A stretch of DNA of 32,716 nucleotides from Spirochaeta sp. (GCA_007130865.1 SLRR01000300.1:1-32716); one strand, 5' to 3'. Shown: positions 1 through 8,353, numbered from the stretch's first letter. The notes: generated from the sequence alone by a model not told the origin. Made by a program: numbers and translations.

Positions 1-362
1 AGTTCCTCGAACTCGACACCGACCCGCCGTGCTCCCTCGCGAGCACTCTTCTCATCACGTGCCAGAACAAGCGCTACCGGCTCTCCCCAGAATCGGGTCT
101 CCTCTCGCGCGAGTAACGGCTGATCCATCATCAGCGGGCCGTAACGCGGTATCTGGTCAGGCAGGTCCGCCGCCGTAAGGACCCGTTCCACTCCGGGGAG
201 TGCCTGAGCCGGCGTCGGATCGATCGCGAGGATCCGAGCTCGCGCGACGTCAAGTCGCACAAAGGCACCGTGAAGAGCATTTGCAAACGGAAGGTCGTCA
301 ACGTACTGCTGGACTCCGGTTACCCGGTAAACACTCTCTCGTATCTCTAGGGTGCTGTCCAT
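1..362 (-). CDS. XDH-family molybdopterin-binding subunit, N-terminal part (cut by window edge)
   Basis: Reading leftwards from an ATG at 362, the frame stays open to the window edge for about 120 residues. It begins MDSTLEIRE and continues with VTGVQQYVDDLP, ARARILAID, LPGVERVLTAADLPD and FWGEPVALVLA. These match the first domain of xanthine dehydrogenase/CO dehydrogenase large subunits and align with the complete paralogue at 8390-10663. The family hydroxylates N-heterocycles, purines or aldehydes at a molybdenum cofactor. The start is supported by GGGGAG about 8 nt upstream. The gene begins 16 nt after the stop of the synthase at 378, so it is probably the last visible gene of the operon starting at 3694 or 4465. 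The molybdenum-binding part lies outside the window, so the substrate class cannot be judged. Confidence 0.9.
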   Translation of the reverse strand, partial: MDSTLEIRESVYRVTGVQQYVDDLPFANALHGAFVRLDVARARILAIDPTPAQALPGVERVLTAADLPDQIPRYGPLMMDQPLLAREETRFWGEPVALVLARDEKSAREGARRVGVEFEE

Positions 363-377
363 CACGTCACTCCCCTA

Positions 378-1589
378 TCAGACCGTCTCCCGGACGATCT
401 CGACGAACTCGTCGTCCGTCAGCAATCCTTTCTTCGCGATTCCGAGTTCTTTTACGCGAGTGAGGATCTGTTTTTTCCGGTCGTCCGATACGGGCTCCAT
501 CCCGAGGTCGGACAGTTTAAGATCCACCGATTGCAGTCCCGACTTTTTTCCGATCACGTATCCCGGTTCCTGCCCGAGGAACGCCGGATTCAGCGCGAAC
601 AACGCCAGCGGCTCCTCCCGGATCAGGTCCAATCCCATGCCCGACTCGCGGGTAAACGTCCTGTCTCCCACCATCGGCTTGGAGATCGCCATCGTATGTC
701 CCGCTATACGCATCGTTTCCCGGGCGAGAGCGGTCAGTTTCGAGAAGTCGATGCCCACCTCAATGCCGTACAGCGCACGGAGCGCCGTAGCTATGGACTC
801 GAGCGCCGTATTTCCGGTGCGCTCGCCCAATCCTGCGATACTGCAGTGCACGACTTCAGCACCGGCAGCTACCGCCGCGAGAGGCGTCGCAACGCCAAGC
901 TCAAAGTCGTTATGCGTATGTATCTCTGTGATGCAGCCGGTAATATCTCGTATACGCCGGATAAGGTATGCCGCCGCTTCAGGGAGGAGACTGCCGGTGG
1001 TATCCACCAGCGTGACCGAATCCGGCTTCGGGCCTCTGGTGGCTATCGCCTCCATGTAGCGATCGAAAAATGCCGGCTCCGCCCGTGAAATATCCATCGG
1101 AAAGAGGACGATCTTGAGCCCCTTGCTCCGGGCATACTGCAACGCGTGCAGCGTACGTTCTATTACAATATCCTCGTCCCAGTTCTTGAACTGATACTGC
1201 AATCTTGGTCGGCCCGCGGGCATCTCGAGAACGATGCCGTCCACGCCGCATTCCACGGCGAGGTCGATGTCGCTTTCCGTGACCCGACTGAGTACGTACG
1301 TTTCCGCTTTCAACTTCCGTGCAACGACAGCTTTTACGGCGTCCACATCTTCCTCGGAAACCGCGGGCAGGGCAACCTCGATCCGATCCACACCGATATC
1401 GTCAAGCATCTCCGCGATGCGCAGTTTCTCTTCCTTCCGAAAAACCACGCCCGGTGTCTGTTCACCGTCCCGCAACGTCACGTCGTGAAACCGGACGTTA
1501 CCCGGTATATCCTTCAGCGAAGCCCGGACATCGGAAACGTAGTTGAAGGGACTGACCCACCAGTCGTCGGTGTGATACGTGTTACTCAT
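378..1589 (-). CDS. DRE-TIM metallolyase-superfamily synthase (isopropylmalate/homocitrate synthase-like)
   Basis: A 403-residue protein of the HMGL-like superfamily. Members condense acetyl-CoA with a 2-oxoacid, or run the related cleavage. Visible motifs are TLRDGEQTPG (residues 38-47, catalytic R40/D41), the metal-binding HTHND (H224, H226) and GLGERTGNT (253-261). The GKKSG and LTDDEFVEI C-terminal pieces are typical of isopropylmalate, citramalate and homocitrate synthases. It lacks the LeuA regulatory dimer domain, so it is closer in size to homocitrate synthases. I chose the ATG at 1589 because AAGGAG lies about 6 nt upstream; an upstream in-frame ATG at 1610 has no such site. It overlaps the cyclase stop by 8 nt. 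Its place inside an XDH operon suggests a catabolic or acyl-transfer role rather than leucine synthesis (inference). Confidence 0.85.
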   Translation of the reverse strand: MSNTYHTDDWWVSPFNYVSDVRASLKDIPGNVRFHDVTLRDGEQTPGVVFRKEEKLRIAEMLDDIGVDRIEVALPAVSEEDVDAVKAVVARKLKAETYVLSRVTESDIDLAVECGVDGIVLEMPAGRPRLQYQFKNWDEDIVIERTLHALQYARSKGLKIVLFPMDISRAEPAFFDRYMEAIATRGPKPDSVTLVDTTGSLLPEAAAYLIRRIRDITGCITEIHTHNDFELGVATPLAAVAAGAEVVHCSIAGLGERTGNTALESIATALRALYGIEVGIDFSKLTALARETMRIAGHTMAISKPMVGDRTFTRESGMGLDLIREEPLALFALNPAFLGQEPGYVIGKKSGLQSVDLKLSDLGMEPVSDDRKKQILTRVKELGIAKKGLLTDDEFVEIVRETV

Positions 1590-2352
1590 TATCATCTCCT
1601 TGTTCGTCAATGAGCGCTACGGCACGGCACCATCCCGCGGAAGCACCAAGAATTTTCACCGGAAACGCTGCCACGACGAAACCCGTCTCTGGAACCGCGT
1701 CGAGGTTGGCGAGTTTTTCGATCTGGATGTACTCCTGTTTGCGACCATGGAAGTGCGCCGGCCAGAGCGCGTTCGGCTCGCCCCGCCTGTGAGCTTCCGC
1801 CATCTTCGCGACCGGGCGATCCAGCCCCCATCCATCGATCCCGATGCATCGGACACCCTGATCGAGAATGTACGCCGTCGCTTCCAGGGAGAGGCCGGAC
1901 TGTGCCGGCAGGTACTGCTCCGTCATCCAGTAGGCATCGGCACCTGTCTGAATGAGAACGATCTCGCCCGGTGAAAGCTTGTGGTCTATCAGATCAAGAG
2001 CCCGCCGCACGTCGTCGCCCGAGATACTGGAACCGGCTTCCATATTCCGGAAGTCCAGCCGGACACCCGGTCCATAACACCAGTCCAGGGGTATCTCGTC
2101 GATCGTCCTGGCTTTCTTCCCGGCCACCTCCGGACCGTAATGCCACGGTGCGTCAACATGCGTTCCGGAATGGGCACTGGCGGTAATCTTCTCCGTGGCG
2201 AGCGCTATTCCGCCGGGAAAATCTTCCGGGGGGATTCCCGCCAGCTGTCCGAGTCGTCGAGCGCCGTCCCTGTGGTCCATGTACTCTATAACCGGCGGAT
2301 ACGGTTCGCTCCCGCCGTTCTGGTGCGGGGTGCTGAGATCGACTATTCTCAT
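1582..2352 (-). CDS. cyclase-family metal-dependent hydrolase (kynurenine formamidase/isatin hydrolase-like)
   Basis: A 256-residue protein of the putative cyclase family (PF04199 type). The metal-binding signature HSGTHVDAPWH is at residues 61-71 (H61, H65, D67, H71), and MRIVDLSTP is a typical first strand. Characterised relatives hydrolyse amide or lactam bonds, for example N-formylkynurenine or isatin. Such a step fits after ring hydroxylation by the neighbouring XDH-type enzyme, but the substrate is unknown. The open frame extends further upstream, but the ATG at 2352 overlaps the 2Fe-2S gene stop as ATGA and matches the family N-terminus, so I place the start there. The 3' end overlaps the synthase gene by 8 nt, indicating translational coupling. 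Confidence 0.87.
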   Translation of the reverse strand: MRIVDLSTPHQNGGSEPYPPVIEYMDHRDGARRLGQLAGIPPEDFPGGIALATEKITASAHSGTHVDAPWHYGPEVAGKKARTIDEIPLDWCYGPGVRLDFRNMEAGSSISGDDVRRALDLIDHKLSPGEIVLIQTGADAYWMTEQYLPAQSGLSLEATAYILDQGVRCIGIDGWGLDRPVAKMAEAHRRGEPNALWPAHFHGRKQEYIQIEKLANLDAVPETGFVVAAFPVKILGASAGWCRAVALIDEQGDDNE

Positions 2353-2828
2353 TTGCTCAGCCTTTGTGCGGCGTCTTCCACCGCGTCGATGATATGCTTG
2401 TATCCGGTGCACCGGCACAGGTTACCCGCCAATCCTTCCAGGATTTCCTCGCGGTCTGGACTCGGATTCGCGTCCAGTAATGCCCGGGCGGACATGATCA
2501 TCCCCGGCGTGCAGTAACCGCATTGAGAACCGTCGTGACGTATGAAAGCATCCTGCACTACATCAGGACGTCCGCCCCGACCGAGTCCTTCGATCGTCGT
2601 AATCTCGCTACCGTCGGCGACTGCCGCCAGGATAAGACAGGAGTTGATCGGCACTCCGTCCATGATGATCGTACACGCCCCGCACTCGCCCTGCCGGCAA
2701 TTATACTTAGTGCCCGTCAGTCCGATCTGTTTACGGATAATGTCGAGCAGAAGATCATCCGGCTCGATCGCCACGATATGATCCTCACCGTTTATCCGGT
2801 ACTGAACCGTCATAAATCGTTCCGTCAT
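2349..2828 (-). CDS. XDH/CODH-type (2Fe-2S) subunit, set A
   Basis: A 159-residue small subunit that carries two 2Fe-2S clusters and passes electrons from the Mo site to the FAD subunit. The plant-type ferredoxin cluster uses C44, C49, C52 and C64 (NCRQGECGACT). The second, helical cluster uses C103, C106, C138 and C140 (CGYC and CRC). Length and spacing are normal for the CoxS/XdhC family. The start at 2828 overlaps the upstream FAD gene stop as ATGA and has GGGGAG about 8 nt upstream. The next gene downstream is the cyclase rather than a Mo-subunit. That departs from the common medium-small-large order and is the odd feature of this operon. Confidence 0.95.
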   Translation of the reverse strand: MTERFMTVQYRINGEDHIVAIEPDDLLLDIIRKQIGLTGTKYNCRQGECGACTIIMDGVPINSCLILAAVADGSEITTIEGLGRGGRPDVVQDAFIRHDGSQCGYCTPGMIMSARALLDANPSPDREEILEGLAGNLCRCTGYKHIIDAVEDAAQRLSK

Positions 2829-3694
2829 CGGTTACTCCCCTTCGCCAGTCGCTCCTGCGCGATGCGGTACGTCCTGGCGGTCAACACGCCGACCATCGCG
2901 ACACGATACTCCCGGGAACTCCGGACGTCGGCGATCGGGTCAACCTCGGCCATGGCGGCGCGGGACGCTTCATTCAGGAGGTCGTCATCCACCTCGTTTC
3001 CCTCAAGAAGTTTCGCTGCGGCAACACCCGGCATCGGTCGCGGCGAGACCGCACCGTAGGAGAACCGGACCTCACCACCGTCGGTGACCAACGCGGCCAC
3101 GTCGACCGTCGCAAGATCTACCGCTCGGCGGCGTGTTATCCGGAGATAGGATGACCCCGCTTGCGCCGGTAACGCGGGGATATCCACGCTCGCCACGAGT
3201 TCCCCTTCTCGGAGCGTGGTCCGACCCGGTCCGGTGATGAAATCGATTACGGACTCGGATCGATTTCCTTCCGGTCCGACGACGTTCACTCGCCCGTCGA
3301 ATATCACGAGCGGTGGCACGGTATCGGCTGCCGGCGAGGCATTGCAGATGTTCCCCGCAAGGGTTGCGCGGTTGCGGATCTGGATCGACCCGATCAGGAG
3401 TATAGCTTCCCGGAGCGCGTGATACGTACCCGTGGTACCGAGATATTCCGCTACTTCAGTCAACGTAGCACCTGCGCCGATTCTGAGCGTCCCGTCGTCG
3501 AGCGTCCGGATATAGCGCAAGTCGGCGATCCCTCCGAGATCGACCAGCAGGTCCGCGTAAAAACGATCGGTCCGGGCCTGGACGATCAGGTCGGTTCCAC
3601 CGGCGTGCACTCTGGCAACGCCCCGGGCATTCCGGAGGATTGAACAGGCTTCGTCCACCGTGTTCGGTCTTACCACGTCAAATCGACTCGCCAC
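2825..3694 (-). CDS. XDH/CODH-type FAD-binding subunit, set A
   Basis: A 289-residue FAD-binding medium subunit (CoxM/XdhB family). It has VHAGGTDLIVQ near residue 30 (pyrophosphate-binding loop) and IGSIQIRNRATLAGNICNAS near residue 103, the second FAD-contact motif. ITRRRAVDLATV lies near the C-terminal domain. It receives electrons from the 2Fe-2S subunit and hands them to an acceptor. Start is GTG at 3694, with GAGGGA 6-8 nt upstream. It follows the GntR gene by 27 nt on the same strand, so regulator and enzyme genes may be one transcription unit. It is paralogous to 11139-12008: both share IQIRNRATxxGNICNASPAADT. Confidence 0.94.
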   Translation of the reverse strand: MASRFDVVRPNTVDEACSILRNARGVARVHAGGTDLIVQARTDRFYADLLVDLGGIADLRYIRTLDDGTLRIGAGATLTEVAEYLGTTGTYHALREAILLIGSIQIRNRATLAGNICNASPAADTVPPLVIFDGRVNVVGPEGNRSESVIDFITGPGRTTLREGELVASVDIPALPAQAGSSYLRITRRRAVDLATVDVAALVTDGGEVRFSYGAVSPRPMPGVAAAKLLEGNEVDDDLLNEASRAAMAEVDPIADVRSSREYRVAMVGVLTARTYRIAQERLAKGSNR

Positions 3695-3721
3695 AGTTTG
3701 TTCCCTCGTGTCTGGACGCGC

Positions 3722-4465
3722 CTAGGACACGCTGTCGTCGGATTGAACGCGTGCTATAACCACGTCGTTCGTCCAGGCGTTCTTCTCAAACGACTCGAGA
3801 AGCAGGTTCATCGCATTGAATATGTGCTCTTTCACGAGTTCCCCGGCGAGATCAGCGTCCCGATCGAGGCAAGCTTGAAAGATTTTGTCGTGATCCGGTC
3901 CGACCGTGTGCAGACGCTGAATAAATACGTGGGATATCGCGATATACCGGGCCACGTTGTTTCGCAATCGCACGATCAACCCGTTGAGCGTGTCCCATTC
4001 CGACGGCTCGTACAGGAGCGTGTGGAACTGCTGGTTCAGTTGGGAGAACATCTCGATGTTGTCGTTGTATTCGCTCAGTTCATCCAGAACTTTCCGAACC
4101 TTGTCCAGATGAGCGTCGGTATACCGTGGAACCGCACGTTCAATCGCCAGCTTCTCCAGCGTCGCCCGGATCGAGTAGATCTCCTCAATCTCCGCCGGTG
4201 TAAGTTCCGTCACCGTGACCGATCGCTTGTAGGCGCGTGTAACCAGCCCTTCCGACTCGAGCACCCCCATCGCCTGACGGACGGGCATGCGGCTGAGGGA
4301 GAGCAGATCCGCCACAACCTCCTCGTCGATTACCTGTCCCGGAGGAAGCACCCCGGTAATAATCGCTTTTCTGAGTGCCGTCAGTGCCAGTTGATCCGCT
4401 TTCACGAAGCGTCCGAAGTCCCCGGAGAAAACGTCTTTCAAGCGCTTCAAATCGACCTGTTCCAT
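3722..4465 (-). CDS. GntR-family transcriptional regulator, FCD (FadR-like) subfamily
   Basis: A 247-residue regulator. The N-terminal winged helix-turn-helix (about residues 23-85) includes LRKAIITGVLPPGQVIDEE and LSLSRMPVRQAMGVLESEGLV. The all-helical FCD effector domain (about 93-235) includes EIYSIRATLEKLAIERA and LNQQFHTLLYE. FCD regulators usually sense small carboxylates, often through a bound metal. The ATG at 4465 is preferred over an in-frame TTG at 4468. It sits directly upstream of XDH set A and diverges from the enolase-superfamily gene. The intergenic region carries a 22-bp operator-like palindrome at 4484-4505, and a near copy lies at the 6123 gene promoter, so it probably controls both directions. 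The effector is unknown. Confidence 0.93.
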   Translation of the reverse strand: MEQVDLKRLKDVFSGDFGRFVKADQLALTALRKAIITGVLPPGQVIDEEVVADLLSLSRMPVRQAMGVLESEGLVTRAYKRSVTVTELTPAEIEEIYSIRATLEKLAIERAVPRYTDAHLDKVRKVLDELSEYNDNIEMFSQLNQQFHTLLYEPSEWDTLNGLIVRLRNNVARYIAISHVFIQRLHTVGPDHDKIFQACLDRDADLAGELVKEHIFNAMNLLLESFEKNAWTNDVVIARVQSDDSVS

Positions 4466-4483
4466 CAAACCCCCATTTGATCT

Positions 4484-4505
4484 ATGATCATTGATTACTG
4501 ATCAT
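4484..4505. promoter_or_regulatory. operator-like palindrome, GntR/enolase intergenic region
   Basis: A 22-bp site with outer arms ATGATCA (4484-4490) and TGATCAT (4499-4505) around the core TTGATTAC. It matches the site at 6082-6103 in 18 of 22 positions. It lies between the divergent GntR and enolase-superfamily genes. It is probably the operator of the GntR/FCD regulator next to it (inference from position and repetition). Confidence 0.65.
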
Positions 4506-4580
4506 ACCGTACCACCATACCCGGTGGTGGTCAACGAAAAAAAGATGCAGCAGGCAGACGGGTGGTTAGGAGGAAGTTTC

Positions 4581-6038
4581 ATGAGACAAAACGGATGCCG
4601 CGTACGTGCGATCGAGGTCTCGACGGTGTATATGAGAACACGGATACCGTTCCAGTACGGCATCGCGACGCTCACGCGGTTGCCGCATATCTTTCTTCGG
4701 GTAACCCTTGAGGGTTCCGACGGTAAAGTACATCAGGGTATCGCAGCGGAAGGACTCCTGCCTAAATGGTTTGAAAAGAATCCGGACAGCACCAGCGCCG
4801 AGGATCTCCGGCGGATGTGGACCGTGATCCGGAACGCCGCTCGAACAGCCCTGGAGTTTCCGCCGATGCCCGACTCGTTCAATATCTGGCGAGAACTTTA
4901 CCAGGAGCTGGAAAGACAGGAGATACAGAACAATTTTCCGCCGCTCCTGTGGCATTTCGGAGCAAGTCTGGTGGAACGGGCCCTGGTTCACGCCGTGTGC
5001 CGCCGGCACGCGGTACCGTTTCACAAGGCTTTACGCGACGGACTTCTCGGTTTCGATATTACTGCGATTCATCCGGAAATCCCCGGCAGGTTCACGGGGA
5101 AAGCGCTTCCGCGATCCCCGCTTTCGTCTGTTCATGCCCGCCACACCGTCGGCCTTGGAGATGCCCTCACGGCCGATGACATCGATACGGCCGTCAACGA
5201 CGGCTTGCCGGAGACTCTGGAAGATGACATCGCACGATACAACCTCCGTTACTTCAAGATCAAAGTTCGGGGAGACCCAACCGCCGATATGGAGCGGTTA
5301 CGTAGAATCGTCTCGCTCCTCCGGCGAATGAACGTGGCGGACTACCGGTTTTCGCTGGATGGAAATGAACAGTTCTCGTCGGTAGACTCCTTCCGAGCGT
5401 TCTGGGACCACCTCCAAGAGGACAAGATTCTTTCACCCGCCCTGAAACATCTCCTGTTCGTGGAACAGCCTTTCAGCCGTTCGGTAGCGTTGACGCGAGA
5501 ACTGGGACGCGATCTTCTGCGGTGGGAAACGAGGCCGCCGATCATCATCGACGAATCGGACGGCGCCCTTGAGGACGTTCAAACCGCTATCGACCTCGGG
5601 TATCAAGGCTCCAGTTACAAGAACTGCAAAGGCGTGTTCAAGGGAATCGCCAACAGGGTGCTCCTGGCATACCGCTCCGACCACCCGGAAAACCAACAAC
5701 TGATAATGAGTGGTGAGGACCTGGCAAACGTCGGACCCGTCGCGCTCCTGCAGGACCTGGCGGTAATGTCCGCCCTGGGGATTTCCCACGTCGAGCGGAA
5801 CGGTCACCATTTCTTTCGGGGTCTGTCCATGTTCTCCCGCGAGCTGCAATCCCATATCGTCGCGATGCATCCGGACCTGTACGCCGAGACACCAGCGGGC
5901 GAGGCGATTCTCCGAATTCACAACGGCCGAATCTCGATGAACAGTATCAACGCGTCGTCCTTCGGGACCGAGCTTATTCCGGAAGAAGCACCGTATGTCG
6001 ATATCGCCGACTGGGAGTGCCCGACGGAAACCGCGTGA
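4581..6038 (+). CDS. enolase-superfamily enzyme, muconate-lactonizing/dipeptide-epimerase-like subgroup
   Basis: A 485-residue protein of the mandelate racemase/muconate-lactonizing enzyme group, which abstracts a proton alpha to a carboxylate. The MLE-subgroup catalytic set is visible: K226-I-K228, metal ligands D260 (DGNEQ), E295 (EQP) and D324 (DESD), and a lysine on the opposite face at K347 (YKNCKG). HTVGLGDAL near 188-196 matches the usual strand before the barrel. It is about 100 residues longer than typical members; extra sequence lies between 65 and 185. The start at 4581 is chosen because AGGAGG (4568-4573) is 7 nt upstream. A longer frame from 4491 would run through the operator. 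Racemase, epimerase, cycloisomerase or dehydratase are all possible. Confidence 0.85.
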   Translation: MRQNGCRVRAIEVSTVYMRTRIPFQYGIATLTRLPHIFLRVTLEGSDGKVHQGIAAEGLLPKWFEKNPDSTSAEDLRRMWTVIRNAARTALEFPPMPDSFNIWRELYQELERQEIQNNFPPLLWHFGASLVERALVHAVCRRHAVPFHKALRDGLLGFDITAIHPEIPGRFTGKALPRSPLSSVHARHTVGLGDALTADDIDTAVNDGLPETLEDDIARYNLRYFKIKVRGDPTADMERLRRIVSLLRRMNVADYRFSLDGNEQFSSVDSFRAFWDHLQEDKILSPALKHLLFVEQPFSRSVALTRELGRDLLRWETRPPIIIDESDGALEDVQTAIDLGYQGSSYKNCKGVFKGIANRVLLAYRSDHPENQQLIMSGEDLANVGPVALLQDLAVMSALGISHVERNGHHFFRGLSMFSRELQSHIVAMHPDLYAETPAGEAILRIHNGRISMNSINASSFGTELIPEEAPYVDIADWECPTETA

Positions 6039-6047
6039 AGATTCTTT

Positions 6048-6076
6048 TTGACAACCCCGCTCGCCCGTGATAGCCT
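6048..6076 (+). promoter_or_regulatory. probable sigma-70 promoter of the OYE-like gene
   Basis: Perfect -35 TTGACA at 6048-6053, a 17-nt spacer and a weak -10 TAGCCT at 6071-6076. Transcription would start near 6083, inside the operator-like palindrome at 6082-6103, which fits repression. Confidence 0.55.
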
Positions 6077-6081
6077 AATCA

Positions 6082-6103
6082 ATGATCAGTGATCACTGAT
6101 TAA
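6082..6103. promoter_or_regulatory. operator-like palindrome upstream of the OYE-like gene
   Basis: Contains TGATCAGTGATCACTGATTA (6083-6102), with an inner perfect palindrome CAGTGATCACTG. It is 18/22 identical to the site at 4484-4505. It covers the predicted transcription start of the 6123 gene, so the divergent GntR regulator probably controls both units. Confidence 0.65.
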
Positions 6104-6122
6104 ACATCAGGAGGGCATGCCG

Positions 6123-8099
6123 ATGCATTGTTCGAACCTGTTCTCCCCCGTGCGTATTCGAGACCAGGAAATACCCAATCGATTCACAGTCCCCGCTATG
6201 GTTCTTAACTACTGCCGGGAAGACGGGTATCCCACGGAGCGGTATTTCCGGTACCACGAGGCAAAGGCACGCGGCGGGTGGGGGCTGATAATTACCCAGG
6301 ATTACGCAGTGGAGCCCCGCGGCAAGGGATACAGCAATATTCCCGGCCTGTGGGAAGACGCCCAGATCCAACCGCATGCAGAGCTTCCCCGGCGGGTACA
6401 CCGGTACGGTGCGAAAATCTTCGCCCAGATTTACCATGCGGGACGCCAGAGCAACCAGGAAATCATGGGGATGCAGCCGGTAGCGCCCTCGCCGATACCG
6501 TGTCCCACCAAGAAGCAGATGCCTCACCCGCTTTCGATTGACGAGATCGAGGACCTGGTGGACAAGTTCGGCAATACGGCGCGTCGCGCCAGGGAAGCGG
6601 GGTTTGACGGTATCGAGGTACACGGTGCGCACGGCTACCTGGTAGCGCAGTTTCTTTCCGCGTATTCCAACAAGCGGACCGACGAGTACGGGGGAACCGT
6701 GTGGAACCGGTGCCGTTTTGCCCTCGATATCGTCCGCGATATTCGCCGCAAGGCGGGAAACGACTTCCCGATTATTTTTCGAATATCCGGCGACGAGTTT
6801 GTCCCCGGCGGTCGAACGATCGAAGAGACAAAAGCGGTCTGCATGCTGCTCGAAGACGCAGGCGCGGACTCTATCCACGTGTCCGCCGGTGTATACGGAA
6901 GCCGCCACCGCGTGGTACCACCGGCGCGTATGCCCCACGGTCATATTGTCGACCACGCCGCCGAGGTCAAGTCGGTCGTATCCGTCCCGGTCATAACCGT
7001 CGGGTGGATAAACGATCCCTTCATGGCGGAATCGATCGTGAAATCCGGTAAAGCGGACCTCGTCGCTATGGGACGCGCCTCCCTGGCGGACCCGGAGCTG
7101 CCGAACAAGGTCGCCGCCGGACGTTATGACGAGATCATCTACTGCATCGGCTGCATGCAGGGATGCGCGGAGAAGATCCGCAAAGCCGGCTCCGCGGGCG
7201 GTTGCATGCTGAACCCGCTCACAGGCCGGGAGGAAGAACTCGAGGTGATTCCGACGGATACACCCCGGACGGTGTACGTGGCCGGCGGAGGCATAGCCGG
7301 CATGGAAGCCGCGATCATCGCGTCCCGTCGCGGACACAATGTCGACGTGTTCGAGCAGAGCGACCGACTCGGCGGTGAATACGGACTCGCTTCTGTAGCG
7401 CCGGGCAAAGGTGAGATAGCAGGGTTCATTTCCTGGCAAACGCTCGAGATGAGCCGTAACAACGTACGGGTACATTTCAACCGACCGCTCACCGCGGAAA
7501 TCGTCAAGGACGATCGTCCCGACACGGTGATCGTTGCCACCGGCAGCAAACCGAGTGTGCCGTCGATTCCCGGCATTGATGATCCGTCGGTCGTGTCCGC
7601 CGCGGATGTGTTGGCCGGTCGCGTCGACGTCGGCGACTCGGCAATTATCCTCGGCGGCGGCATGGTGGGATCGGAAACGGCAAACCACCTGGCAAGCCAC
7701 GAGAAACGCGTAACTATACTGGAAATGCAGGGCCAGATCGCGTTGGACGAAGAAGCAAACTCCCGATATCTGTTGTTATGCGACCTTGAAGACCACCAAG
7801 TCAGGATAGTCACAGACTCGGTGGTGACCCGGATAGAAGATGGAATCGTATACGCGAGCACAACCAGGGCAGACATGGTTGGAGCAACAAGCACCGTCGA
7901 TGCCGGCGCCACACAGGAAGAAATACCGTTTGGCCCGTTTGATACGATTATCGTTGCCATGGGTTCCGAGGCGGAGCAGACACTGGCCTCTCAGGTGGAA
8001 TCGATCGGAATACCGGTTACCACCGTCGGCGACGCCCGGGGAGTCCGGAAAGCCCTGGAGGCGATAGAGGAAGGATATCGTGCCGGTCTGACCGTTTGA
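6123..8099 (+). CDS. NADH:flavin oxidoreductase, Old Yellow Enzyme/2,4-dienoyl-CoA reductase (FadH)-like
   Basis: A 658-residue three-domain flavoprotein. Residues 1-370 form an FMN TIM barrel: VHGAHGYLVAQFLSAYSNKR with H167/H170, and MGRASLADPE. An Fe-S motif follows with C341, C344, C348 and C361 (CIGCMQGC...C). The C-terminus holds FAD and NAD(P)H folds with VAGGGIAGMEAA near 386 and LGGGMVGSETA near 518. The family uses NAD(P)H to reduce activated C=C bonds such as enoyl-CoAs or cyclic enones; related enzymes demethylate trimethylamine. I chose the ATG at 6123 because AGGAGG (6109-6114) lies 8 nt upstream; the ATG at 6117 would leave only 2 nt. It has its own promoter and operator and is followed by a convergent gap of 290 nt. 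Confidence 0.93.
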   Translation: MHCSNLFSPVRIRDQEIPNRFTVPAMVLNYCREDGYPTERYFRYHEAKARGGWGLIITQDYAVEPRGKGYSNIPGLWEDAQIQPHAELPRRVHRYGAKIFAQIYHAGRQSNQEIMGMQPVAPSPIPCPTKKQMPHPLSIDEIEDLVDKFGNTARRAREAGFDGIEVHGAHGYLVAQFLSAYSNKRTDEYGGTVWNRCRFALDIVRDIRRKAGNDFPIIFRISGDEFVPGGRTIEETKAVCMLLEDAGADSIHVSAGVYGSRHRVVPPARMPHGHIVDHAAEVKSVVSVPVITVGWINDPFMAESIVKSGKADLVAMGRASLADPELPNKVAAGRYDEIIYCIGCMQGCAEKIRKAGSAGGCMLNPLTGREEELEVIPTDTPRTVYVAGGGIAGMEAAIIASRRGHNVDVFEQSDRLGGEYGLASVAPGKGEIAGFISWQTLEMSRNNVRVHFNRPLTAEIVKDDRPDTVIVATGSKPSVPSIPGIDDPSVVSAADVLAGRVDVGDSAIILGGGMVGSETANHLASHEKRVTILEMQGQIALDEEANSRYLLLCDLEDHQVRIVTDSVVTRIEDGIVYASTTRADMVGATSTVDAGATQEEIPFGPFDTIIVAMGSEAEQTLASQVESIGIPVTTVGDARGVRKALEAIEEGYRAGLTV

Positions 8100-8326
8100 G
8101 AGAGGTAGACCTGCCATAAGGGCCGAAGAGATTAAGCACCCCCCGGGGGAGCAGGACGTGAGATGATCGGTCGCGTATGCTTCGTTGAAGAGCGTGGCCG
8201 GTCAACGCCGGCTTCGTCTCTGTTCCCCCGGTTTCTTTACCACGCGGCACGCCGGTAGACACACCAACACCCCGAACAGAGGTCTGCCGGCCGAACGCGC
8301 ACTCCGTATTATACCGTAAAGAAGTC

Positions 8327-8353
8327 AGGCCGCAACCGGGATTGGTGCGGCCT
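8327..8353 (-). terminator. hairpin in convergent gap, probable terminator of XDH set B
   Basis: AGGCCGCA (8327-8334) pairs with TGCGGCCT (8346-8353) around a short loop. On the minus strand it is followed by a moderately T-rich GACTTCTTTACG, so it may end the transcript finishing at 8390. The rest of the 8100-8389 gap holds a GC-rich CCCCCGGGGG palindrome and no convincing gene. Confidence 0.5.

Noticed and set aside
4491-4580. Upstream start for the enolase-superfamily gene
   Set aside because: It would translate the operator region, and AGGAGG is ideally placed for the ATG at 4581.
6093-7700. Long antisense open frame (535 codons) over the OYE-like gene
   Set aside because: No family motifs and no ribosome-binding site. 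It mirrors the codon bias of the clear gene on the plus strand.
8139-8149. CCCCC-GGGGG palindrome in the convergent gap
   Set aside because: It has no loop or T-tract and is too simple to call a terminator or regulatory site.
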